A model generated the notes under the pieces. It did no database searches, had not been told where the DNA came from, and was given only the letters and a program-made list of their open reading frames with translations. This document shows, piece by piece, positions 1 to 6,142 of a DNA stretch of 6,155 nt. Where the stretch lies: NCBI GenBank assembly GCA_946538795.1, contig CAMNGY010000111.1, forward strand, positions 1 to 6,155. The letters are read 5' to 3'. Made by a program: the position numbers and the translations under genes. How positions within the stretch are numbered: position 1 is the stretch's first letter; each line of letters opens with the position of its first letter. This stretch comes from an uncultured Treponema sp. (GTDB lineage Bacteria > Spirochaetota > Spirochaetia > Treponematales > Treponemataceae).

Positions 1-1
1 C

Positions 2-1474
2 CTCATATTCGTCCTTTTCTTTGAGAGAAAAGAGTCCCGACGCCGATTTGTCTGGATCCTGATTCTTTTTTTCCTGCCCAGCGGTGTAGGCATGGTGCTG
101 TATATACTTTTTAGCGGGCATATTTTTACGGCAACCAAGCGGATGAAGGACTTGAATGCCACTGCCTGGAAGTTTTCAGCCCCTATACGGGAGCGCCAGA
201 AGAAACTTCTTGCGCAGAGAAGGGCTTCCCTGTCCAACCACGTCATAAAGAGCTTCCTGCCGCTCGTGGATATGAATCTTACTGAAGGAAACAGCCTCCT
301 TACCTATGCTGAGAACACTTCGATTTTTACTTATGGGGCTGCCTTCTTTGATGACCTGTGCAAGGAACTGGAAGGGGCAAAGCATAGCATAAACATGGAA
401 TTTTTCATCTACCGTCAGGACAAGATAGGGACAAAGGTGATGGAAATATTATGCCGTAAGGCGCGGGAGGGGGTGGAGGTCAAGCTTCTTTATGATGACT
501 TCGGCTGCTTTTTGACCAGGGTCCGCTTTTTCCGCAGGCTGGATGCGGCTGGCGGGCAAAGTCGCCCTTTTTTTCTTGTGCGGGTTGGGCTTCCCCTTAC
601 GCTTAACTACAGGAACCACAGGAAAGTGGTCATAATAGACAGCCGTATTGCATACATAGGCGGCATGAACCTGGCGGACGAATATGCGAACTGGAATCCC
701 CGCAGGAAGCTGAACTGGCGTGATACCATGGTGAAGATGGAGGGAAATTGCGTCCTGGCCTTGCAGTCCAATTTCCTGGGTGACTGGTACTCGCAGGAAG
801 CATGGCTTAACCGCTCCAAGACCATAGAATCCATGCTCCGCTATTTCCCCCCTTCCTTCGCGGGGAATATCCTTGACGCTTCCGTAGGACGGGGGGATCT
901 GATGCAGAGCGTATTCTCAAAAGGCAGGATAACTACCCAGGTCATAACCAACGATCCGAGCGACAGCAAGAAGGCCAACATCGAGGATGCCTTCATACGC
1001 CTCATAATGGGAGCGAGGCGTAATATCTATATTGAGACCCCGTACTTCACTCCTGATGAGGAGTTTCAGAATGCCCTGAAAATCGCCTCTTATTCGGGCG
1101 TACGGATAAGCATAGTTATTCCGGGTGACTGGGATAAGTTCTTCATGAAGGCCGCGTCATCAGATTTTGCCCGTGAGATGTGCGCGGACGGGATTCACTT
1201 TTACATCTACCCGGGCTTCATCCATTCCAAGATGCTCAGCGTGGACGGAAAGGTCTCGTCCATAGGAACCACGAACATAGACAACAGGAGCTTTTCCCTG
1301 CACTTCGAGGAGAACGTCATCTTCTATGATGAGCGCTTCACGGCCCGCTGCGATGCTATAATCGAGCGGGACATGCAGCACTCCCAGGCCGTGACAAAAG
1401 ACTTCTTTGACAGCAAGCCCATGCCGGTCCGGGCCTTCTGGTCCTTCTGCAGGCTTTTTTCGCCCCTTATGTAG
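2..1474 (+). CDS. cls: Cardiolipin synthase-type phospholipase D protein, 5' end cut by the window edge
   Basis: Probably makes cardiolipin at the inner membrane by joining two phosphatidylglycerol molecules, releasing glycerol (family knowledge). The frame is open from base 2, so about 490 residues are visible and the true start is upstream; the first ATG, at 92, lies inside a membrane segment and is not the start. The visible N-terminus has the PLDc_N pattern: an ERK-type charged stretch, a hydrophobic helix, then P-x-x-G-x-x-x-Y-x-x-F. Both HKD catalytic motifs are intact: H-R-K-x4-D (nt 617-640) followed by IGGMNL, and H-S-K-x4-D (nt 1223-1246) followed by IGTTNIDNRSF. The region between them has the family ETPYF.PDEE segment. 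Family length is about 480-510 residues, so little is missing. It faces the minus-strand TIGR03545-like gene convergently. A clsA/clsB-type subclass, or transphosphatidylation of another headgroup, cannot be excluded. Confidence 0.9.
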   Translation, partial: LIFVLFFERKESRRRFVWILILFFLPSGVGMVLYILFSGHIFTATKRMKDLNATAWKFSAPIRERQKKLLAQRRASLSNHVIKSFLPLVDMNLTEGNSLLTYAENTSIFTYGAAFFDDLCKELEGAKHSINMEFFIYRQDKIGTKVMEILCRKAREGVEVKLLYDDFGCFLTRVRFFRRLDAAGGQSRPFFLVRVGLPLTLNYRNHRKVVIIDSRIAYIGGMNLADEYANWNPRRKLNWRDTMVKMEGNCVLALQSNFLGDWYSQEAWLNRSKTIESMLRYFPPSFAGNILDASVGRGDLMQSVFSKGRITTQVITNDPSDSKKANIEDAFIRLIMGARRNIYIETPYFTPDEEFQNALKIASYSGVRISIVIPGDWDKFFMKAASSDFAREMCADGIHFYIYPGFIHSKMLSVDGKVSSIGTTNIDNRSFSLHFEENVIFYDERFTARCDAIIERDMQHSQAVTKDFFDSKPMPVRAFWSFCRLFSPLM

Positions 1475-1479
1475 TGGTG

Positions 1480-1585
1480 TGGCCGCCCTTCCTGACTGCG
1501 GCCGCCCCTGACTGTGGCCGCCCTTCCTGACTGCGGCAGCCCCTGACTGCGGGCAGCCCCCTTCCTGACTGCGGCAGCCCTACTT
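1480..1585. repeat. GC-rich short tandem repeats, about 35 bp period, about three copies
   Basis: Units alternate between a 19-base form (TGGCCGCCCTTCCTGACTG at 1480-1498 and 1515-1533) and a 16-base form (CGGCCGCCCCTGACTG at 1499-1514, CGGCAGCCCCTGACTG at 1534-1549). A 22-base variant follows at 1550-1571, then a decayed copy from 1572. The first two 35-bp copies differ at only two positions. The array begins just after the cls stop codon and fills much of the spacer between the convergent genes. I see no coding potential in it. Whether it occurs elsewhere in the genome cannot be seen here. Confidence 0.8.
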
Positions 1586-1603
1586 CCGGGCTAGGAAGGG
1601 CTG
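1575..1603. terminator. Hairpin between convergent genes, possible terminator
   Basis: CAGCCCT (1575-1581) can pair with AGGGCTG (1597-1603). Alternatively CTTCC (1583-1587) pairs with GGAAG (1594-1598), extended by CAGCC/GGCTG. It lies about 100 bases past the cls stop. No T-run follows on either strand, so it is not a classical intrinsic terminator; its role is inferred from position. Confidence 0.4.
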
Positions 1604-1609
1604 GGACCT

Positions 1610-1633
1610 CTCCCGCCTGGTTGCCGGCGGGAG
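1610..1633. terminator. Perfect 8-bp GC-rich hairpin downstream of the TIGR03545-like gene
   Basis: CTCCCGCC (1610-1617) and GGCGGGAG (1626-1633) form an uninterrupted 8-bp stem with an 8-base loop. It sits 18 bases beyond the minus-strand stop codon at 1652, where a terminator or transcript-end stabilising structure is expected. A T-run is missing on both strands, so it may act as a 3' processing block or as a bidirectional element for the convergent pair. Confidence 0.45.
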
Positions 1634-1651
1634 CGTGACAAGCCGGAATGC

Positions 1652-4306
1652 CTAGTTTGCGGTCCCTTTCTCCTTAGGCTTTATGCTGCCCTTTATCTTT
1701 CCGAACAGCTTTTCTGCGGCATCTCCTGCGGCATTGGTGATTCCGCTCGCGGCTTCGCTGTCTCCGAGCTTGTCCTCCAGGGCTTCCTGAAGCTTGCCTT
1801 TTCCTAATTCAGTTATGCGGTCCTGGATTTCCTGCTTCTTGCTGGCCAGGATGCCCTGCATGTCGGACAGGTCGGCATTTGCAAGGTCTATTCCCTCTTC
1901 TATGCCAAGGAATTCCTTTGCCTTGTTGAAGTATACGTTTGAGGACCCTGTTATCTCCGCATTCAGCCGGGCCAGGGCTTTGTCCTTTGCCTCGTTGCCG
2001 AGTCCTTTGACTATTGCCGTGAGAGACTCCGTGAACTTGTCGGCGAAGTCTCCGAGCAACTCGAGGTTCATCCCATCAAGCTCTGAGAAGTCCAGGTTGA
2101 ATCCGACCAGCATGGTCTTTATGGCATCCAGCGCATCCTGGTAATACTTGCTTATGATTGCGCTGGCAAAGCCGTCCGTTGTCATCTTTATGGGAGTCAG
2201 GTCCACGGAACCGCCCGCGTTCAGGAAACCGCTTCCTGCCGCCGCGCTCAGCGAGATTTTGGCCAGGCCTTCCAGCGACGGGACGCCGCTTTTGAGCGCG
2301 ACTTTTGCTCCGTCAAACAGGGCTTTGATTCCGTCTCCTGTGTAGTCAGCCTTTATCAGCGGCTCCGTGCTTGCCGACCTGGTGTCCAGCACCAGCTTTG
2401 CGGCGTGGCTTATGCCCGCGATTGAGAAATTGCCGTCTACCTTTGTCGTCTTGCCCCTGGCGTTCTGGTCGTTCGTAATCTCTTCTATAGTGGCGTCGAA
2501 TCCTTCTCCGGAAACGAATGCTCTTTCTATCAGGAAAGACGGGTTGTTGTCCCCGAACCAGAAGGTCGTGCCCGCAAGGCGGTTGGATCCTTCTTTCTTC
2601 TGTGTAGATTTGCCCTTGTTTTTTTCCGCTTCCGCAAGTACTGTCTGGGTTACGCTGTTCTGCTTGATTTGCTCGGCATAGCTGATCCCCTTCCTGAGGT
2701 AGGGGTAGTAGTCCCCCATCATGCTGTATGCGACGGTTTCCAGGGCATCGTTCAGAAGCAGTTTCGCATTCTTGACCGTATCGACTATTGCCGTCAGCCT
2801 TGCCTTCAGCATGTCCTTGTCGGCTTTGACCGAATTTGCGACTGATTCCGTCAGGCTTCTGACTCCGTCCGCATCCGAAAGGATCTCGTCTTTCAGCGCT
2901 TTCGCGCTTTCGGTCAGGGCCTTGGTTTCGTTTGCAATCGTGTTTATGGTCGTTATGTATTCCTGAAGGACTGCAGGATCGTTGATTTTCTTTATGTCTA
3001 TGTCCTTTATCTTCTTTACGGATGTCTTGTAATCCTCAACCTTGCCCTTCACGTCTTCCGGCTTGTCCTTCCACTTGCTGACAAGGCCTTCGACCTGCGT
3101 TTCGGCGGTTTTAGCAGTGTCTATGCTGGTCAGTTGTGAGCGGAGGTTGGACACGATAGACTCTACGTCCGAACCGCCCAGAAGGTCAATGGCCTGGTTC
3201 TGCAAGTCCGCCAGTGCGGCCTGTGAGCCTGACTTGAGATTCTTCACGAATTCGCTGTCTGCAAGAGATTCCTGATTCTCATCCTTCTTCTTTTTCTCGC
3301 TTTCAGGCAGCTCGCAGCTCGTGGTCCTGTCCGTGTTGAACGCAATTCCTTTCAGTTCCAGGTTCTCCGCATCGAACTTGCCCCGCAGGGCCTGGGCCAG
3401 GTTGAAGTTCAGGTCCAGCGTGTCAAACTGCACGATGTTCTTCATCACGGAGTCCTTGTTGCCGACCGCCACATCCTGTATTGTCAGTGATGCGCCAAGC
3501 ACCTTCAGGTCTACGGAGCCGATGTCAACCTTTGCTCCCACAGCATCCTGAGCGACTCTGGTCAGCACTTTCTTGAGCAGGGGGTTCTTTATGGCCATGA
3601 ATGCTGAGCTCAGCAGCACCATGAATGCGATGACGGCTGCAAAGGGAAGAAGCATGAAGCGGCCCTTGTGGCTCTCTATGTCCTTTGCTAAGGATTTGAG
3701 GCGAACCAGCTCTCGTTTGGAGAAGAGCCTGTCGTCCGCCACGGCCATCCTGCCAGGCTTCTTGGCATCGCCTCCCTTTATGAACAGCTCCTGAAGGAAA
3801 GCTTTGTCGCGGGGAATTGTTATAGGCTTTAGAATTGCCCGCCTGAGCTTCTTCTCCGAGTATGCCTTGCGGAATATCTTGGGAAGCTTCTTCTTGGGCA
3901 GGATTTTCCGGTCCTTCTTCTTTGTTTTTTTCTTCTTCTGGGCGGGTACGGGCGTTCCGTCAGCCGTGATGCTGGCAGCCGGGGCTACGGCTGCCGGGCC
4001 GGCTGACTCGGGAAGCTCGTCCGCCTCCTCATCGTCCTCGCCTTCGTCGTCCTCATCCTCCTCATCATCTTCGTCCTCATCCTCGTAGTCGTCTTCGCCG
4101 TCCTCGTCGAAGTCGCCTTCCTCATCAGTCTCTGAAGAATTGCCCCCGTCAGGACTATCCGCGCTGCTTTCCTCCGGCAGGTTCTGGAGCTTGTCGTAGG
4201 CTTCTTCCGCGGCCTTCTGCTCCTCGCCCGGGACGAGCTTTTTTTCATTTTCTTCCATATTACTCTGTCCGGCCGTGCCGCCGGTGTTGTCGTTGCCGTT
4301 GATCAT
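1652..4306 (-). CDS. Large single-anchor envelope protein, TIGR03545-like, with an AsmA-like segment
   Basis: No biochemical function is established that I know of. The 884 residues divide as follows: an acidic tract of almost only Asp/Glu (about 60-98), an Ala/Pro linker, a lysine-rich stretch (about 124-144), one hydrophobic membrane helix (217-239), then a long presumed periplasmic part. Residues about 245-327 follow the AsmA/TamB N-terminal pattern (V-A-x-x-A-V-G-A-K-V-x-I-G-S-V-x-L, later L-x-L-x-F-N-L-x-x-A-L-x-G-K-F, ending N-T-D-R). Residues about 350-565 are charged, helix-rich and probably coiled coil. Residues about 578-705 look beta-rich, and the C-terminus is helical again. The start is well set: GGAGG lies 4 bases before ATG, and the ATG overlaps the DUF2062 stop as ATGA. 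The pairing with a TIGR03546-like gene supports the family call. A lipid-transfer or envelope-assembly role is inference. Confidence 0.85.
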   Translation of the reverse strand: MINGNDNTGGTAGQSNMEENEKKLVPGEEQKAAEEAYDKLQNLPEESSADSPDGGNSSETDEEGDFDEDGEDDYEDEDEDDEEDEDDEGEDDEEADELPESAGPAAVAPAASITADGTPVPAQKKKKTKKKDRKILPKKKLPKIFRKAYSEKKLRRAILKPITIPRDKAFLQELFIKGGDAKKPGRMAVADDRLFSKRELVRLKSLAKDIESHKGRFMLLPFAAVIAFMVLLSSAFMAIKNPLLKKVLTRVAQDAVGAKVDIGSVDLKVLGASLTIQDVAVGNKDSVMKNIVQFDTLDLNFNLAQALRGKFDAENLELKGIAFNTDRTTSCELPESEKKKKDENQESLADSEFVKNLKSGSQAALADLQNQAIDLLGGSDVESIVSNLRSQLTSIDTAKTAETQVEGLVSKWKDKPEDVKGKVEDYKTSVKKIKDIDIKKINDPAVLQEYITTINTIANETKALTESAKALKDEILSDADGVRSLTESVANSVKADKDMLKARLTAIVDTVKNAKLLLNDALETVAYSMMGDYYPYLRKGISYAEQIKQNSVTQTVLAEAEKNKGKSTQKKEGSNRLAGTTFWFGDNNPSFLIERAFVSGEGFDATIEEITNDQNARGKTTKVDGNFSIAGISHAAKLVLDTRSASTEPLIKADYTGDGIKALFDGAKVALKSGVPSLEGLAKISLSAAAGSGFLNAGGSVDLTPIKMTTDGFASAIISKYYQDALDAIKTMLVGFNLDFSELDGMNLELLGDFADKFTESLTAIVKGLGNEAKDKALARLNAEITGSSNVYFNKAKEFLGIEEGIDLANADLSDMQGILASKKQEIQDRITELGKGKLQEALEDKLGDSEAASGITNAAGDAAEKLFGKIKGSIKPKEKGTAN
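4013..4129 (-). repeat. Low-complexity acidic coding tract (GAN codons)
   Basis: About 39 codons, nearly all GAT/GAC/GAA/GAG, encode a polyacidic segment in the cytoplasmic N-terminus of the TIGR03545-like protein. The opposite strand reads as runs of TCC/TCG/TCA and gives a false polyserine frame. Trinucleotide sequence of this kind can vary in length between strains; variation cannot be tested here. Confidence 0.75.
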
Positions 4307-4315
4307 GCTTCCTCC
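4303..4315 (-). promoter_or_regulatory. Strong ribosome binding site and ATGA stop-start overlap
   Basis: On the minus strand GGAGG (4315-4311) precedes the ATG at 4306 by 4 bases, and this ATG shares two bases with the TGA stop of the upstream DUF2062 gene (4305-4303). This fixes the start of the large gene and implies coupled translation of the pair. Confidence 0.85.
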
Positions 4316-4815
4316 ATCGCGTCTATGAGTTTTGTCACCAGTGGAACCTGCTTTATCATCTGCAGGAATTTCAGTTTCCTAAGGAAGTTGCCTATGTAGC
4401 GCCGCCAGACATGGACGAAGATCCGGCTGAGCACGTACAGGGGGATGTAGGCCACGACGCAGCAGACCAGGCTTCCCATCACTATCGTGTTGTTGAAGTT
4501 GGTGAATGCGACGAACGGCGTTTGTATAAGCTTGAGGAAAAGTGGCTGCAGGGACTCCTGCGTCAGGACGTAATAGCCTACGTCGTTGAAGAGCGGGTCG
4601 GTGAATCGGGTTAGCAGGGAAAAGAGCAGGATGGACAGGGCCAGTGCCCCCCTCTGGATCCTCATGAACAGGATGAACACGAAAAGCAGGTACCACAGCA
4701 GGTTGTCCTTTGGCATGGAGCCAAGAAGGGCACCGAGCGCGAACGCATGGGCAATCGCCCCCTGGTCGCGGTTGGAGCTGAGTGCCTTCAGAAGTTTTGC
4801 TAATGCCTTTAACAT
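4303..4815 (-). CDS. DUF2062 membrane protein, TIGR03546-like partner
   Basis: A 170-residue integral membrane protein of unknown function. The N-terminus begins with the short amphipathic MLKALAKLLKALSSN stretch, then the DUF2062-type motif A-I-A-H-A-F-A-L-G-A-L-L-G-S-M-P (20-35). Hydrophobic segments lie at about 22-34, 38-51, 56-68 and 111-133. A basic C-terminal tail (about 138-155) is probably cytoplasmic. The start at 4815 is chosen because this N-terminal pattern is what the family shows; the site before it, GGAAGA, lies directly against the ATG and is weak. It overlaps the large TIGR03545-like gene by ATGA, so the two products are probably made together and may form one inner-membrane complex (inference). 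The gene lies 61 bases downstream of the regulator on the same strand. Confidence 0.85.
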   Translation of the reverse strand: MLKALAKLLKALSSNRDQGAIAHAFALGALLGSMPKDNLLWYLLFVFILFMRIQRGALALSILLFSLLTRFTDPLFNDVGYYVLTQESLQPLFLKLIQTPFVAFTNFNNTIVMGSLVCCVVAYIPLYVLSRIFVHVWRRYIGNFLRKLKFLQMIKQVPLVTKLIDAMEEA

Positions 4816-4821
4816 TCTTCC

Positions 4822-4850
4822 ATTATATCATATAGCTTCGGAACAATCTA
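4822..4850 (-). promoter_or_regulatory. Candidate promoter for the DUF2062/TIGR03545-like pair
   Basis: The minus strand has a perfect TATAAT (4827-4822) with a poor -35 candidate, TAGATT (4850-4845), 17 bases upstream. Transcription would begin at or next to the ATG at 4815, giving an essentially leaderless message. A chance match in an AT-rich gap is a fair alternative; the genes may instead be read through from the regulator gene upstream. Confidence 0.3.
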
Positions 4851-4870
4851 GAAGCCCCGCCGGACGGTAA

Positions 4871-4886
4871 ATGCCTCTACAGGCAT
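4871..4886 (-). terminator. Short perfect hairpin spanning the regulator's stop codon
   Basis: ATGCCT (4871-4876) and AGGCAT (4881-4886) form a 6-bp stem with a 4-base loop that contains most of the TAG stop (4879-4877 on the minus strand). Only TTTA follows on the minus strand, so termination would be partial at best. A second small palindrome, GCATCTATGC (4883-4892), overlaps one arm. Confidence 0.35.
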
Positions 4887-5212
4887 CTATGCAGGACTTT
4901 TTCAAGGTCCTCCTGAAGCAGGGGGAGCAGTTCTTTTTCTATCCGGATAATCGAGTTTTTTTTCTTCGTGTCGTCAGCCTGTGATTCTTCCTGCGGCTTC
5001 TCGCTTTCGTCCTTGAACAGGACATACGGCTCCACGCCGAGTGACTCCGCAATTCTTTCTATCAGCGATATTGAAGGAAAGCGCCGTTTTATCTCAATCT
5101 GGCTTATATATGATGTGTCTGTACCGCAAAGCTCGGCCAAAGTCTCCTGTGTAATCTTCTTTGATTTTCTGATTCTTTTCAGATTGCTAATAAAAAGGCT
5201 TTGTAAGTCCAT
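4877..5212 (-). CDS. Small Cro/CI-type (XRE family) helix-turn-helix regulator
   Basis: A 111-residue DNA-binding protein. Residues about 8-66 form a complete HTH_3 fold: N-L-K-R-I-R-K-S-K-K-I-T-Q-E-T-L-A-E-L-C-G, then the turn and recognition helix around T31-R44 (DTSYISQIE), then P-S-I-S-L-I-E-R-I-A-E-S-L-G-V closing the five-helix domain. A Glu/Lys/Gln linker (67-85) leads to a short amphipathic helix (87-108) that may serve for dimerisation. No peptidase, kinase or ligand domain is present. The ATG at 5212 gives the normal distance to helix 1; the ribosome site is weak, with a GGAG about 19 bases upstream. It is divergent from the adenylation gene, so it may control that gene and itself through the shared 97-base region, and may be co-transcribed with the DUF2062 gene downstream. 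Targets are inference. Confidence 0.88.
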   Translation of the reverse strand: MDLQSLFISNLKRIRKSKKITQETLAELCGTDTSYISQIEIKRRFPSISLIERIAESLGVEPYVLFKDESEKPQEESQADDTKKKNSIIRIEKELLPLLQEDLEKVLHRCL

Positions 5213-5239
5213 ATTTTCTATTCTAATAGCTCCAGTTTA

Positions 5240-5268
5240 TTGACAAAATGGACTAATTGACATAGTAT
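5240..5268 (+). promoter_or_regulatory. Candidate sigma-70 promoter of the adenylation gene, with repeated boxes
   Basis: TTGACA (5240-5245) is followed after 17 bases by TAGTAT (5263-5268), a four-of-six -10 match. A second TTGACA lies at 5257-5262, exactly 17 bases after the first, and AGTATA occurs twice just beyond (5264-5269, 5272-5277). The AGTATA boxes read TATACT on the other strand and could serve as -10 elements for the divergent regulator. The repeated boxes could instead be operator half-sites for that regulator. Confidence 0.45.
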
Positions 5269-5309
5269 AAAAGTATAGCAATAAGACATATATTGAGGCA
5301 TCGCGACAG

Positions 5310-5894
5310 ATGAACAGCATTTTGGGTTGGCTTGACGGAACGGCACGGAAAATGCCTCAAAAGACGGCCATCATAGACGAACAGGGAAGCATCGATTATG
5401 CCGGGTACAGGAGCCTTAGCCTGTGTATAGCTTCTAAGATACTGGAGATAAGACGTAGTCATGGTTCTGCTCTTAAACTGCCGGTCGTCGTGTATCTTGA
5501 GAAAAGTAAGGAAGCCTTGGTCTCTTTCATGGGGGTTGCATATAGCGGAGGTTTCTATTCCCCGATAGATGTCGATATGCCGACCAGCAGGATAAACAAA
5601 ATCCTTGAGACGCTTAAGCCTCAGATTGTAATAACGACAGGAAAGCTCAAGTCCGCTTTTGAAAAGCTTGATTTTTCCGGGGAATATATCCTTCTGGAAC
5701 AGCTTAGTCCTTCTTCTGAAGACGAGAAGGCTGTCAGCGGGGCATCCAGCAGAATCATAGACACTGACCTTTTGTATGTCCTTTTTACATCTGGCTCCAC
5801 AGGGGTGCCCAAGGGGGTGTCCATAAGCCACAGATCGGTGGAGAACTACATAAACTGGGTCACGGACAGTTTCAGCCTTTCCTCAGATGACTGA
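5310..5894 (+). pseudogene. Truncated DltA-like adenylation (AMP-binding) enzyme, N-terminal 194 residues
   Basis: The intact family activates an amino or other acid as an acyl-adenylate and loads it on a carrier protein; DltA does this with D-alanine. The start fits: GAGG lies 11 bases before ATG, and the protein opens as adenylation domains do. Core A1 (S-I-D-Y-A-G-Y-R-S-L, about 27-36), A2 (G-V-A-Y-S-G-G-F-Y-S-P-I-D, 75-87) and A3 (Y-V-L-F-T-S-G-S-T-G-V-P-K-G-V, 156-170) are all good. The ISHRSVENYINWV stretch after A3 resembles DltA. The frame then ends in TGA, so cores A4-A10 and the C-terminal subdomain with the catalytic lysine, about 300 residues, are absent. The product cannot be a working ligase. 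No condensation or carrier domain is visible, so an NRPS module is less likely than a standalone ligase, though not excluded from this fragment. Confidence 0.85.
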
Positions 5895-6123
5895 TATGGT
5901 GGCGGAGATTGCGAGTAAGAACGGCGTTGATTACTGGGACTTTACGCTGGTCAAGGACGAGTATTTTACGCCACAGGCAGGGCTTTTCTCTGATTCCACG
6001 CATCTGAATATGTACGGTGCCCGTCTGTTTACCACTCTTTTTGCTCGTGTCGTAAGGGGAGATCTTTCCTATAATAATATCTGCTGCCGGAGTGCGGACG
6101 AGAAGCTTGGCGACGGCAGTTAA
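5887..6123 (+). pseudogene. C-terminal fragment of an SGNH-type hydrolase, DltD-like role possible
   Basis: Up to 78 residues resemble the end of SGNH/GDSL hydrolases: a helix (MVAEIASKNGVDYWDFT) followed by F-S-D-S-T-H-L-N-x-Y-G-A-R-L-F-T. The D-x-x-H pair (D36, H39) matches the family's C-terminal catalytic Asp and His. The N-terminal G-D-S block with the nucleophilic serine and the central Gly and Asn blocks are absent, so this is a 3' remnant, not a gene. The first ATG overlaps the end of the adenylation frame by 8 bases and probably was an internal Met; the remnant could begin a few codons earlier. In dlt-like operons of diderm bacteria such a protein usually stands last, after the adenylation, MBOAT and carrier genes, which fits a lost middle. 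The last about 20 residues look unconserved. Confidence 0.7.
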
Positions 6124-6142
6124 TGCCAGCCTCACTCTGGCA
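6124..6142. terminator. Hairpin directly after the SGNH fragment's stop
   Basis: TGCCAG (6124-6129) and CTGGCA (6137-6142) form a 6-bp stem with a 7-base loop immediately after the TAA at 6121-6123. It sits where the terminator of the former operon would be, but no T-run follows, and the window ends 13 bases later. Confidence 0.35.

Noticed and set aside
92..94. ATG at 92 as the start of the cardiolipin synthase
   Set aside because: The frame is open to the window edge, and the 30 upstream codons encode the typical charged and hydrophobic start of the PLDc_N region.
1480..1585. CRISPR array
   Set aside because: The units are contiguous, alternate between 16 and 19 bases, and have no unique spacers; no cas gene is present.
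3804..4088. Plus-strand frame ending in a long polyserine run
   Set aside because: It is the antisense reading of the GAN-codon acidic tract in the well-supported minus-strand gene; it shows no domain and no ribosome site.
3985..4248. Arg/Lys/Thr-rich minus-strand frame inside the large gene
   Set aside because: It is a frame-shifted reading of the same low-complexity acidic region, and the amino-acid bias comes from the repeated codons.
4877..5212. Antitoxin of a toxin-antitoxin pair
   Set aside because: No small toxin-like gene lies on either side on the same strand; the next gene is the DUF2062 membrane protein.
5310..5894. Stand-alone functional short AMP-binding protein
   Set aside because: Cores A4-A10 and the C-terminal lysine subdomain are missing, and the break falls inside the N-terminal subdomain next to an unrelated gene end.
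5872..6135. Minus-strand frame opposite the SGNH fragment
   Set aside because: It resembles no family I know, while the plus strand carries a recognisable SGNH D-x-x-H motif.
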